This document shows positions 43,974-53,800 of a DNA stretch of 64,000 nucleotides, one piece after another. The stretch's first letter is position 1; the number at the start of each line of letters is the position of its first letter. The DNA comes from Dyadobacter sp. GTDB lineage: Bacteria > Bacteroidota > Bacteroidia > Cytophagales > Spirosomataceae. Under the pieces are notes generated by a model, which ran no database searches, had not been told where the DNA came from, and saw only the letters and a list, made by a program, of their open reading frames with translations. A program made the translations under genes and the position numbers. The stretch spans positions 868,001 through 932,000 of the forward strand of contig NZ_JAGIAS010000002.1 of NCBI RefSeq assembly GCF_017744695.1, given 5' to 3'.

Positions 43974-45143
43974 CTAGCTTTTACAGCCTTTACTATAAAT
44001 GACGATCTTGCCGTCGAGCACTTCATACCGCGCCTCGATCACCTCGCAGAGAATGCTCAGCTTGCTGAACATCGGCTGCCCGCCCAGCGACGCCGTCACG
44101 GGACATCCCTTCATGACATCGCGGTCGAAAATGATGTCGATCTGGTAAGCCTCTTCGATGTCGCTCAGTACCGACGAAGCGGGTGTATTTACAAATTCAA
44201 ATGTTTTCGGATTGTCGGAAGGCACGATTTCCGGGTTGTCGCTCAGCGTCCTGCGCATTTCGCTGCTGGCATGTTCGAAGATCAGCTTCTGGTTGGGCGT
44301 CAGCACCATGCCGTTCGGCATTTTGGACTGCACATTCTTGCGCACCGCGAATTCTTTTTGTTTAAAAACTGAAACCTTTCCTTCCCGTACCTCTACCAAT
44401 GTCTTATCCGAAGCATCCCTGGCCCGTACAAAGAAGCTGGTACCGAGCACTTTGGTCACCAGGTCCGTCGTATGCACCAGGAATGGCCGTTTCGGGTCCT
44501 TGGCCACCTGGAAATACGCATCGCCCGACAGGTACACAGTACGCTGGTCTGCCGGAAATGTTTCAGCGAAACTCAGTCTGGATTGTGGGTACAGCACCAC
44601 CTGCGTCCCGTCCATGAGCCGGATCACCTGCTGTTTCTCCGAGGTGTTCACCCGTTCAACCAGCTCCTTGCCCGAAACAAGTCCGTTATATCCGCAATTG
44701 AAGCAATAATATTGCCATGCTACCCATCCCAAACCGATCGCCAGCACCGCGCAAGCCGCCACCTTCACCCAAACACCCGCATACCACGGCCTCGCAAGCG
44801 TAACCACACGCCCCGACTCCCCAACAACACCTGACCCACTGACAGTCAACAATTCCCCTTCCTCAATTCCTCCCCTCAAAACCTGCCGCTTCTCCGCCCT
44901 GACACGTTCCAGCAGGCCCTGAATTTCGAGATCGATCTCCGCCTCGTCGATATCGGTGCGGTAATGCCGGTAAACGCTGTCGAGCAGCTTGCGTGCGCTC
45001 TGGATGTCGACCGCCTGCGCGGGATTTGCGTCGATATATTGCTGCCAGAACACCGCATCCGTAGCTTCGCGATTCCGCACCCAGCCCTGAAAGCGGGCGT
45101 CGAGGACGAAATCTTCAAGCGTGTATTCCTGGTACTGATCCAT
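43974..45143 (-). CDS. FecR family anti-sigma factor
   Basis: 389 residues. The N-terminal ~120 residues are cytoplasmic and helical, as in FecR proteins that hold the sigma factor. One transmembrane helix follows (about 130-150, VKVAACAVLAIGLGWVAW). The periplasmic FecR domain (about 175-275: QVVLYPQSRLSFAETF, then GDAYFQVAKDPKRPFLVHT and VLGTSFFVRA) and a C-terminal DUF4974/STN-like region (about 320-385: FVNTPASSVLSDIEEAYQID) complete it. It should relay the ligand state of the STN receptor to the ECF sigma factor. A 343-base gap containing a dispersed repeat separates it from the sigma gene. Confidence 0.92.
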   Translation of the reverse strand: MDQYQEYTLEDFVLDARFQGWVRNREATDAVFWQQYIDANPAQAVDIQSARKLLDSVYRHYRTDIDEAEIDLEIQGLLERVRAEKRQVLRGGIEEGELLTVSGSGVVGESGRVVTLARPWYAGVWVKVAACAVLAIGLGWVAWQYYCFNCGYNGLVSGKELVERVNTSEKQQVIRLMDGTQVVLYPQSRLSFAETFPADQRTVYLSGDAYFQVAKDPKRPFLVHTTDLVTKVLGTSFFVRARDASDKTLVEVREGKVSVFKQKEFAVRKNVQSKMPNGMVLTPNQKLIFEHASSEMRRTLSDNPEIVPSDNPKTFEFVNTPASSVLSDIEEAYQIDIIFDRDVMKGCPVTASLGGQPMFSKLSILCEVIEARYEVLDGKIVIYSKGCKS

Positions 45144-45486
45144 GTTATAATTGTTTTCTAATCATACATAGGCACGATACGCATTGGAATAATCAAAAAA
45201 TTTCAAAAATTTTTCTAGAATGGAGGAAAGGGAGGATGGAGGAAAGGAGGAAACATGTGAGATCAGGTTAAGGCAACCGACATATACCGCCCCGGAGGGC
45301 AACCTGTTTGTAGAAAACAACGCCAGGCCTAACATCGCGAAATGGCGCGAAGGTGAACCTTCGTGACTTGCTATTCGCAGGCCTCCGGCCGGTCGATGCT
45401 GCAATGTCGCCTTTTGCTCTATCGACCGGCCGGAGGCCTGCGAATGGTGTGTGCAAAGCGGGAGCTTTGCACGAGCGTGCCAGCGC
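45144..45486. other. Gap between sigma and FecR genes, largely repeat sequence
   Basis: The part nearest FecR (45144-45220) is AT-rich and probably holds its promoter and leader, but no exact TAnnTTTG element is present. A purine-rich stretch (GGAGGAAAGGGAGGATGG-like) lies at 45221-45251. The remainder from 45344 to 45472 is the composite palindromic repeat described separately. No gene was recognised. Confidence 0.5.
45344..45472. repeat. Composite palindromic dispersed repeat, copy B
   Basis: Three palindromic parts lie in series: 45348-45363 (CGAAGGT, two bases, ACCTTCG); a perfect 25-bp inverted repeat with arms 45373-45397 and 45421-45445 around a 23-base loop; and 45451-45472 (GTGCAAAGC, four bases, GCTTTGCAC). 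The first part plus the left arm match copy A at 21-73 in inverted orientation. It carries no coding sequence and sits between the sigma and FecR genes, where it could form strong RNA structure. Confidence 0.85.
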
Positions 45487-46047
45487 TTACAGCCGATCTT
45501 TGAGCTCCTGGATCGTACGATAAAGCAGATTGGCAACGGCCGGCCGGGAAATCCCCATTACCTGTGCAATGGCCTCATTATCCATACTTTCGAAGAAACG
45601 GAGATAGATTACCTCCTGCTGGCGGCGGGTCAGAAGATTTATCTGCTGATTAAGCGTTTTAAGCATCGCCTCGCTGGTTTCGATTTCGATGATATGCTCT
45701 TCGATGGACGCGTCGCCGCTGGCCTCGGCGGAAAAATCGAGCTCTTCGCCTTCACTGATCCATTGCTGGCGCTGGCTTTCCCGGTAAATTTTCCGGCGAA
45801 GCGATTTGAGCAGGTAAAATTTGACAAACGCCGTGTCCCCGATCGTCTCCCGCTTGGCCCAGAGTTCCATGAAAAGGTCCTGGATACAGTCTTTGACAAA
45901 CTCGCGGTCACGCGAAAATTTCGATCCGTAGCTGAAAAGGCTTTTGTAGTAATGCCGCGCGATCCGCCCGAATGCCTCATCGTCCCCGGCGCGAAACGAC
46001 TTCCACAAGTCGGCGTCATCAGCATTGTTTTCGGGATGGGATTGCAT
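45487..46047 (-). CDS. ECF RNA polymerase sigma factor (Bacteroidota FecI-like)
   Basis: 186 residues. Region 2 is seen in FRAGDDEAFGRIARHYY and DCIQDLFMELWAKRETIG (the -10-binding helix and core-binding segment), and region 4 in LTRRQQEVIYLRFFESMDNE followed by IAQVMGISRPAVANLLYRTI, the -35-recognising helix-turn-helix. It would direct RNA polymerase to the promoter of the receptor operon when FecR releases it. It is the first gene of the minus-strand sigma-FecR-receptor run. Upstream is a 106-base AT-rich gap without a clear promoter motif. Confidence 0.93.
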   Translation of the reverse strand: MQSHPENNADDADLWKSFRAGDDEAFGRIARHYYKSLFSYGSKFSRDREFVKDCIQDLFMELWAKRETIGDTAFVKFYLLKSLRRKIYRESQRQQWISEGEELDFSAEASGDASIEEHIIEIETSEAMLKTLNQQINLLTRRQQEVIYLRFFESMDNEAIAQVMGISRPAVANLLYRTIQELKDRL

Positions 46048-46153
46048 TCAGGAGAGGTACGTCAGTTGTATCCGGAGTGCAATCCTACGGGTTTTTATAT
46101 AATTAAACAATTTTTATTTTGTCGGAAAGGGGGAAGTTTTGACGGCCGACGGT

Positions 46154-47467
46154 CTATCGTCCATGGTCCGCCGGCGGAAGGATGTTCCGCAGCGTCGGGT
46201 TGTCGAGCAGGCTCCGCAAACGGATCGAATCGGGATACGGGATTTCGAATTGTGGCTGGACGAGCACCGATGGATCACCGGTTTCCAGGTATTTACGTAC
46301 ATTCGATTCCTGTTTCAGGGAGTTGTTGTACGATTCGTATACATTTTTCATGTCGTGGTCGAGGCGGGTGACGTGCCCTATTACGAATACCACAAAAAAG
46401 ACTGCGCCCAGCCAGGTAATCCGCCAGTTTTTAATTGTAATATCCATAAAGCGCGCCGCAAACCAGGCATTGCCGATCAGTCCGGGAGTGAACAGCTCGG
46501 TGTAGCGCGACGACACGCTCCCCATCGACTGCCCGCGCCCATATGCGATCGCGAGCGCCTGCGCGAGCGACCACATTACGCACCCGGCCATGAGCAGGTC
46601 AGCGCGGGTGAGCGCACGCTTACGCAGGAGCCACGGCACCATCCCCAAAGCCGGTGACCACAAAACCAGCGCGGTCAGCCAATTTTCCCGCCCCGGCCAG
46701 GCCAGAATAAATCGCAGCGCCTCGAAAATCTCCGAAACGCTACGTGCCCGATAAATCTGGTTGGCTTCGATCTGCGGCATAATGGCATACCCAGCTGCCG
46801 AAAAACCCACAAGGACGATTGCCAAACCTGCTTGCTTCCAGTTGATTTCGCGTTTTTGAATGCATTGTAGCGCATATACACCGGCCACTGCAAGCGGCGT
46901 GAGGATGCCGGAGGCCATCGTGAGCACGCTTAGCCATGACAGTACCGCCACTCCGGCCATCGCCGGCACACGGTCGGGATACAGTATAGCCAGCATGATC
47001 GCGAAAAGCATGAAAATGATCAGGAAATAGAACTGGCTTTGGAAACCGACCAGCAAATTTTCATAGGCAAAAGGAAGCGAAAACTGGGCAACAATTGCAA
47101 TCAGAATCAGCCAGCGAGGGCCGCTCAATGCCTTTTGCCGTATTAAAAACAGCAGGATTATGAGTGGAATGCAAGCTGCAACGAGGATATTCACCCGCGC
47201 TTCGATGAGGTTATTCCACACCCCGGTGATATTGAAAATGAGTAGCGACAGCAGACGCGTGGGGAAAATACGGTGTTCATTATGCGGCTGCCAGAGCTCG
47301 CGGAGTTGCAACCGCCCTTCGATCCATGGCCTGAGGAGGAAATCGCCCTCGGCGTCCCACTGGTCCCAGTACGGTAGCGGAATGGCGAAGGTTTCCACAA
47401 AATATAAACGGGCTGCCACGATCAGCAGCAGCGTTGCAAGCAATGCAAGGATGTTTTTTGTGTGCAT
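46154..47467 (-). CDS. Polytopic membrane protein of unknown function
   Basis: 437 residues with about ten or more hydrophobic segments. After the first helix comes a periplasmic loop, PLPYWDQWDAEGDFLLRPW, followed by HNEHRIFPTRLL. Acidic residues in the first external loop and a multi-helix body resemble GT-C-type glycosyltransferases or the uncharacterised membrane proteins related to them. The similarity is one of layout only and no family is confirmed. The C-terminal ~70 residues are soluble. It stands alone between the sigma factor and the GH30 gene, and a candidate terminator for GH30 overlaps its promoter region. Confidence 0.7.
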   Translation of the reverse strand: MHTKNILALLATLLLIVAARLYFVETFAIPLPYWDQWDAEGDFLLRPWIEGRLQLRELWQPHNEHRIFPTRLLSLLIFNITGVWNNLIEARVNILVAACIPLIILLFLIRQKALSGPRWLILIAIVAQFSLPFAYENLLVGFQSQFYFLIIFMLFAIMLAILYPDRVPAMAGVAVLSWLSVLTMASGILTPLAVAGVYALQCIQKREINWKQAGLAIVLVGFSAAGYAIMPQIEANQIYRARSVSEIFEALRFILAWPGRENWLTALVLWSPALGMVPWLLRKRALTRADLLMAGCVMWSLAQALAIAYGRGQSMGSVSSRYTELFTPGLIGNAWFAARFMDITIKNWRITWLGAVFFVVFVIGHVTRLDHDMKNVYESYNNSLKQESNVRKYLETGDPSVLVQPQFEIPYPDSIRLRSLLDNPTLRNILPPADHGR

Positions 47468-47497
47468 AAGTGTCTCAGGGATTTGGTTGTGGCACCG

Positions 47498-47530
47498 AAA
47501 AAGCGGGCCGCCCCCAAAGAACCAGCCCGC
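47498..47530 (-). terminator. Intrinsic terminator after GH30
   Basis: GCGGGC (47503-47508) pairs with GCCCGC (47525-47530), and on the minus strand the stem is followed by TTTTT. It lies about 30 bases past the GH30 stop. Confidence 0.65.
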
Positions 47531-47559
47531 CCAAAACTATGCCAAATAATGCTGCTGTG

Positions 47560-49125
47560 CTACATTTTATTGACAACAGTAACAATACTCCGCCCTCTTA
47601 CCAAAAACTTCCCGTTTGAACCGCTTACCTTCACAGGAGCCAGATCGCTTTGGGCAGAGGTTTCATAGGCTTTTAACAAGCGCGTTTGCTGCCCCGATCC
47701 GAGAGCCAGTTGAACCTCCCTCTCCTGATTATCGCTGTTTACAATGACAGTTACCAACTCATTGTTCGTATTCAAATAGGAAGAAACCAGCAACCCATCC
47801 GTACCAAGGCTACTGGATGCCTCCACACGCCGCGCGCCCGGGCGTACGAACCGGCTGAAATTACCGAGCGCCCAAAGCATTTTGGAAGATTGGTACTGAC
47901 CGTCGGTTTTGTTTTTATCAATGTAAACCAAACCATCCTTGTAATCATACGGCGAAACGGAGAGCCACCAATGCCAGGCCGTTGCGTTCGCGTTCACCAG
48001 ATCGTTGTGGATCACTCGGGCAACGTATAGCCCGGAAGTAATGCCCAAATCGCGGCCTTCTCCCTTTATTTCACCCTCATTATCGCCCAATATGCAATAT
48101 TCCGACTGCCAGAATTCAAGCCCCGGCACTGCCGCCAGCGCGTTTGAGAGCTGTTTGCGCTTCTCCACTGCCGTTTTGTAAGGCGAAGTGGTGAAATAGC
48201 TATGTCCCGAAATCGCGGGAACCACGTTCGGCAGGTTACCGATGTAGTCGCTGCTGTTTTTATCAAAAAAAGCATTGATCTGGCTCGCCCGGCCGGGGCG
48301 GTTATGCTCCGAGTACAGGTACTCGATCTGCCCGGCTTCGGCGATATTGATTTGGGTAGAGAGGTTTTTCTTCAAAAGTGCCGCGCTCAACGAGCGGGTA
48401 ATAGCGGCTACCTGGTTGTTGAAATAGGGCGTTCCCTCCTGCCCTCCGTCACTCCAGTCCCACTGGGGCTCGTTTACCGGGCTAATGTATTGAAAAGTAA
48501 TGCCGGTCTTTTTGCGCACGCCCTCAATCACGTCGGCCAGGTACCCCGCAAATTTATCAAACTGCTGCGAGGCCAGGTTCGGCTGTCCGTTGGTCGCATA
48601 ACTTTTCCCGTTGGTTGTGAATTGCACGGGCGGCGTGTTCGGAAAGAGCAGGAACTCGTTGACACCCCGCTCCTTTGCGGCATTCAGAAACCACATTTGT
48701 CCGGCCTGCTTGTTCCAGTCGTAACCACCGTCGCCGGCGAAAAAGGATTCGGCACGCCGCCATTCGTCGCGGATACCGCTCGCTTCGCCCTGCTCGGCAG
48801 TACCTCCCCCCGCATTGAACCGCCACAGCGACAGTCCGATGCCCTTCAAATGGCCATCGGCCAGGGTATCGGTGCTGAAAAGCAGGTCGGCAATGCCGTT
48901 TTTCTTGGCCGTCGGCCAGTTGCCTGCAAACTGGCAGGCCCAGGCATCGGAGCCTCCGAAATGGCGGATGGTCTGATACGTTTTCGAAGGATCGACGCGG
49001 ATTGTCACCGTCGCGTCCGTCGCCGGTACCACAGTTTCGGAAACAGGCTCGCTGCCCTTGCAGCTCACGGACGTAGCCATAAGAAGCCCAAGGAACAGTG
49101 TTCCCAGGTGTTGAGAATTTTGCAT
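47560..49125 (-). CDS. Glycoside hydrolase family 30 lipoprotein
   Basis: About 521 residues from ATG 49125, chosen because it places a lipobox (ATSVSC, Cys22) correctly; an open frame reaches back to 49197. The catalytic barrel has HFGGSDAWACQF near the N-terminus, the acid/base Glu219 in SPVNEPQWDW and the nucleophile Glu342 in WQSEYCILGD, both typical of GH30. The last ~90 residues form the GH30 beta-sandwich. Residue patterns are closest to the branch (Pfam Glyco_hydr_30_2) that includes beta-1,6-galactanase-like enzymes, but the exact linkage cannot be fixed from sequence. It should be anchored in the outer membrane beside SusC/D, encoded just upstream. Confidence 0.9.
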   Translation of the reverse strand: MQNSQHLGTLFLGLLMATSVSCKGSEPVSETVVPATDATVTIRVDPSKTYQTIRHFGGSDAWACQFAGNWPTAKKNGIADLLFSTDTLADGHLKGIGLSLWRFNAGGGTAEQGEASGIRDEWRRAESFFAGDGGYDWNKQAGQMWFLNAAKERGVNEFLLFPNTPPVQFTTNGKSYATNGQPNLASQQFDKFAGYLADVIEGVRKKTGITFQYISPVNEPQWDWSDGGQEGTPYFNNQVAAITRSLSAALLKKNLSTQINIAEAGQIEYLYSEHNRPGRASQINAFFDKNSSDYIGNLPNVVPAISGHSYFTTSPYKTAVEKRKQLSNALAAVPGLEFWQSEYCILGDNEGEIKGEGRDLGITSGLYVARVIHNDLVNANATAWHWWLSVSPYDYKDGLVYIDKNKTDGQYQSSKMLWALGNFSRFVRPGARRVEASSSLGTDGLLVSSYLNTNNELVTVIVNSDNQEREVQLALGSGQQTRLLKAYETSAQSDLAPVKVSGSNGKFLVRGRSIVTVVNKM

Positions 49126-49151
49126 GAAATGGTCTGTCAGGGAATGGATAG

Positions 49152-49185
49152 AAAAAGAACTCCCGGCGACTGAGGCACCGGGAGT
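49152..49185 (-). terminator. Intrinsic terminator or attenuator between susD-like and GH30 genes
   Basis: ACTCCCGG (49159-49166) and CCGGGAGT (49178-49185) form a perfect 8-bp stem. On the minus strand it is followed by TCTTTTTCT. It begins 12 bases after the SusD stop and ends about 27 bases before the GH30 start, so partial read-through would set lower GH30 levels than SusC/D. Confidence 0.7.
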
Positions 49186-49196
49186 GAAGATGGGCA

Positions 49197-50876
49197 TTAA
49201 TAGCCCGGATTTTGTTCGAGCTGGTTGTTGGAAGCCTGGATCTCGGCGCGCGGGATCGGCAGCCAGTATTGCTTGTCGGCAAAACTCCGGCCGGTAAGCG
49301 CTTCCTTCCGGGTGTAGGTAAACGTGCTCCCGCTCTTGCCTACTTCCACGCCGTAAGCCGGGGCATTTTCGGTCGTGCTGGCAATTTTCCAGCGGCGTAC
49401 ATCATAGAAGCGATGTTCTTCGAACGCCAGCTCAATGCGACGCTCGTTGCGGATGCGCTCGCGCATCTGTGCCTGCGTGAGGCCCGCAGGCAATGCGGGC
49501 ATCCCTACGCCCGTGCGCTGGCGAATCGCGTTCACAGCCGCGTACACGCTCGCATCCGGGCCGGAAGCTTCGTTTTGCGCCTCTGCGTAGTTCAGCAATA
49601 TCTCCGCATAACGGAAGTAAATCCAGGTTTGTGTACCTGCCACATCCCAGGGGTTATCGATAGGCAGGTTATCATTCATGAATTTCTTCAGGTAATAACC
49701 GGTCTTCGAAGTATTCCAGTTGGAAGGGCCGTCTTTGCTATCCTTTCCGCCCGGCGTGAATGTTTCCACGGTGCTGCCGCGATAAGGAGCTCCATTGTAC
49801 AGAATAGTGGCATAAAAACGCGGGTCGCGGTTTTTATATGGATTTTTCGCGTCGTAGCTGGTATTGGCGTCGTTAATGCGCGTACCGTCCATCATTTCAT
49901 AGTCGTCCACCAGGTTTTGCGTCGGCACGTTACCGCCCCATGCATTGTAGCCGTTCGGGCCATTCGAGATTTCAAGACACACGTGGCGGGCGCCTACCGC
50001 ATACAGTCGGCCGAAGATGATCTCCTGGTTGTCGGCAGTCGTGAAAAGATGGCCGTAACCGCCGGTGTAGAGGCTGTATTTATTCAAATCCATCACCGCT
50101 TTTGCTGCTGCGGCTGCCTGTTGCCAGGTACCGGCATTGTAAAGCGGGCTGGCGGCATAGAGTGCCAGACGGGCCTTCAATGCCAATGCGGCACCTTTGG
50201 TAGCGCGGCCCAGTTTCCAGGTACTATTGTTGTTCGACGCCGGCAGCAATGCAGCCGCTTCATCAAGCTGTGCGATCGCGTAGTCGAGACCAGCCTTGAT
50301 CTCCGCCCGCTGGAAAAGCTCGGGGCTTGTGAGATCGTCGCTTACTTCATAAACTTTATCACCCAAAAGCACGACTTTACCGTAGTTACGCAGCAAATCG
50401 TGGTAGCGGAATGCGCGGATGAACTGCAATTCGCCTTTCAAGCGGCTGCGGCGACCGGCGCTCATCGGCACGGCGTCGATATTCGCCAGGGCATAGTTGA
50501 TCTCCCGGATGCTGCGGTAGCTGCGGCCCCAGAAAGTACCGGCAATACCGGTATTCTCCGGTGCAATTTGCCCCCGCTGGATCAGCCAGGTGTTGTCGTC
50601 GTTGTTGTAAATAGATTCATCGGTAACCGACGACCACATCGCATATTCGAAACCGCGGCCAAAGCCCGGCAATGTTCCTTCCGCTTCCTTGTCGGTCAGG
50701 CGAACGCCCATGTAGCGGTTGGTAACGTATGCTTCAAAAAGTACGGAATCGGAGAGAATGGAGGCATCGGACACACGGTCGGTGGGTACGACATCCAGGA
50801 AGTTCTGGTCGCAAGCAGACAGCGAAAGCATCATTGCCGCGGCCAGGGCTGGTAATGTGAAGCTCTTTATTTTCAT
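49197..50876 (-). CDS. SusD/RagB family surface glycan-binding lipoprotein (GH30 locus)
   Basis: About 559 residues from ATG 50876; two upstream Met codons are in frame. The lipoprotein signal has Cys22 (SLSAC), followed by DQNFLDVVPTDR, the usual SusD beginning. Helical repeats include LKGELQFIRAFRYHDLLRNYG. The C-terminal region contains RIRNERRIELAFEEHRFYDVRRWK and ends YWLPIPRAEI..QNPGY. It forms the lid of the SusC encoded upstream (17-base gap) and selects the polysaccharide attacked by the GH30 enzyme. Confidence 0.94.
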   Translation of the reverse strand: MKIKSFTLPALAAAMMLSLSACDQNFLDVVPTDRVSDASILSDSVLFEAYVTNRYMGVRLTDKEAEGTLPGFGRGFEYAMWSSVTDESIYNNDDNTWLIQRGQIAPENTGIAGTFWGRSYRSIREINYALANIDAVPMSAGRRSRLKGELQFIRAFRYHDLLRNYGKVVLLGDKVYEVSDDLTSPELFQRAEIKAGLDYAIAQLDEAAALLPASNNNSTWKLGRATKGAALALKARLALYAASPLYNAGTWQQAAAAAKAVMDLNKYSLYTGGYGHLFTTADNQEIIFGRLYAVGARHVCLEISNGPNGYNAWGGNVPTQNLVDDYEMMDGTRINDANTSYDAKNPYKNRDPRFYATILYNGAPYRGSTVETFTPGGKDSKDGPSNWNTSKTGYYLKKFMNDNLPIDNPWDVAGTQTWIYFRYAEILLNYAEAQNEASGPDASVYAAVNAIRQRTGVGMPALPAGLTQAQMRERIRNERRIELAFEEHRFYDVRRWKIASTTENAPAYGVEVGKSGSTFTYTRKEALTGRSFADKQYWLPIPRAEIQASNNQLEQNPGY

Positions 50877-50893
50877 GTTAATCATGATTTCCA

Positions 50894-53800
50894 TTAAAAT
50901 TTGATATTGAGGCCCAGGTTCAGGATGCGCTGCTGCGGGTAGAACTGGCCGCTGGGGTTGTTACCTTCCGGATCGTAGTCCTTCACGCCGGTGATCGTAA
51001 ACAGGTTGAATGCGCTCGCATAGACACGCAGCGACGAAATTTTCAGCCTCGTCAATGCCTCCTTAGGCAGCGTATAGCCCAGCTCCACGTTTTTCAAGCG
51101 AACGAACGACGCGTTGTTCAACCAGAAATTATTAGCATACAAACCACCGTTGATCGACGAAGAAGCGCGGGTGTCCACGCGAGGGTATGATCCATCAGGA
51201 TTGCTCGGGCTCCAACGATTGTCGGCCCAGCTGCTGTAAAAGTTACCTACCTGGCCCGATTCAGGCAATACGTATTGGCTCACCATGCCCTGGCCGGCAA
51301 ACACCACAGCCACATCAAATGCATCGTAACCTGCATTGAAGGTCAAACCGTAGGTCAGCAAAGGCACGTTTCCATATTTGCTGCGTACCTGGTCGTCGGC
51401 CGTGATTTTGCCGTCCTTGTTGTAATCTTCGAGGATGAGGTCACCCGGCTGCGCGCCTTTCACGTGCGGATAGGCATCCAGGTCGGCCTGCGAACGGAAA
51501 ATACCGAGGGTATTGTACAGGAGGTTGGTATAAAGCGGGCCACCCGTCTGACGTTGGTAGTCGAGGGCGCCAGGCGCTTCGTCGATGAAAATCACCTTGC
51601 TTTTGGCATAAGTAACATTTCCGGAAATGTTGTAGCGGAACTTGCCCGAATGGTTGTAGCCCAAAGTCGCTTCCACCCCGGTGTTGTTCACCTTTCCAAG
51701 GTTCTCGTCCGGCACCAGCGGGGTATTGTCGTTGGTTTTGTAAGGGTTTACGATTCCCGAAGTATTGGGAATAGAAGCATTTCTCGCGGCAAGGATATCC
51801 GATCTTTTCTGATTGAAATAGATCACCTCGATATTGAAGTTTTTCAGGAACACCGCATTCAAACCAATATCCAGTTTTTTGGAAGTCTCCCAGGTGATAT
51901 TCGGGTTGGCCAGCTTGGTAAGGTCGATACCGGAAGCGATCACATTGCTGCCCAGCACGTACTGGTTCACAAACGAATAGTTGTTGTAGAACTGGAACTG
52001 GCCCACATTATCATTACCCAACGTTCCGTAGGAAGCACGGAATTTCAGATCGTCGATGAAATTGACGCTGTTTTTGAACCAATCTTCTTCCGAAATGCGG
52101 TAACCTGCCGAAACAGAGGGGAAGAAACCGTATTGTTTGCCTTTCGGGAAAACCGACGAACCATCTACACGCGCCTGCACCTCGGCCAGGTATTTCTCAT
52201 TGAAGTTGTATGCCAAACGGCCGATGTAGCTCCGGCGGGTAAAGTTATAGCTGCTACCCGAGTTGTTCTTGTCGGTTGCAGCCGCGCCACCTTGCGAAAG
52301 CTCCGGTGTCGAAGATGTCGGAAAGTTAATCCGCGATGCGCCGAAAGTAGCTTCGCTTCGCTTGTTCTGCTCATATGCGACAAATGCATTGATATTGTGC
52401 TTGCCAAATGTTTTGAGGTAGTTCAAACGAAGGTTTTGCGTGATATTGGTAATGTTCTTCTGTGACTGGCTCAAAGAAGCCGCCCCCGCCGAACCGCCTG
52501 TAACGACGCCCGTGTAAGCACCTGAGTTCTTGTCGTAGTTGTAAAGCGTGTAGGGAATGCTAAACGATTTTGAAAAATCAAACGATTTATCCACCGAATA
52601 AAACCCATCCACGGAAAGACCGTCGACAAACGGCAGGTTGTAGCTCGCGCGCAGGATACCATTGAAAATCGAAGTTGGGTTGCGCACGGTACCGCCCATA
52701 TCGGTTCCCAACACCACCGGGTTCTGGTTTTCGACGCCGGTGGAGTAATGGCCGTTGGGATATTGTGCGATCACCGTCGGATAAGCCCGGTAAATCGAAC
52801 GGAATGTATTTCCTGCCGACGAAATCGGGAAAGCACGGTTCTCCTGCCGGCCCGACAGCCCCAGACTTACCTTGAAATCCTTGGTCACATTGGCGTCGAT
52901 GTTCGAACGGAAATTGTACTGTTTGTATTTTGTCGCTCCGTTTCTGTACAAACCATCCTGGTAAATCGTACCCAGCGACACGTAATATTTCACGTTATCC
53001 GTACCACCGTTGATCGCCAGGTTATGCTGGTTCTGCAATGCAACATTTTTGAGCGCTTCCTTCTGCCAGTCGGTATTCGGGTAGTTCAACGGGTCGGAAC
53101 CATTGCGGAACTTCTCGATTTCCTCTGCCGAATAATGCTGGTTCATCCCGCCCGATGGGTTGTTATAGTAATCGATCTCGTTCATGATCGTCGCATACGT
53201 AGGCGCATTAGCGAGTTTGGGCAGGCGTGTAGCCGACGAAAAGCCCTGGTTGAAGCTGTAAGAAATGACCGGCTTGCCCGTGGTACCACGTTTGGTGGTT
53301 ACGAGGATCACCCCGTTGGCCGCGCGGCTTCCGTAAACAGCCGCCGAAGCGTCTTTCAGGATCGAAATGCTCTCGATATCGTTCGGATCGAGGCGATCGA
53401 GCCCACCTACCTGGCCGGGGATCCCGTCCACGACAATGAGTACATCGTTATTACCCGTCGTCGCGAAACCGCGCACGGTGTAGCTCGAACCATCATACCC
53501 CGGCTCACCGCCGCGATTGTTGGCCACAAATCCGGAAAAGCGGCCTGCGAGGGAGTTCGAAAGGTTAGGCTGCGGGCTCTTCACGATGTCCGCTCCTTTC
53601 ACTTCCGAAACCGAGCCCGTCAATGTGGCTTTTTTCTGCGTACCATAACCTACGACTACGATTTCGTCCAAAATTTTGTCGTTGGGAGCAAGTTTCACGT
53701 CCAGCTGGGAACGGTTACCCACCACGATTTCCTGGTTCACATAACCGATGTAAGTAAACACGAGCGTGCCGCTGCCATCCGGCAGATTGAGCGAATACTT

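Noticed and set aside
49212..50855. 547-codon plus-strand open frame antisense to the SusD gene
   Set aside because: The minus-strand SusD has a lipobox and hallmark C-terminal motifs. The antisense product is rich in His, Val and Arg without any domain, as expected of a mirror frame.
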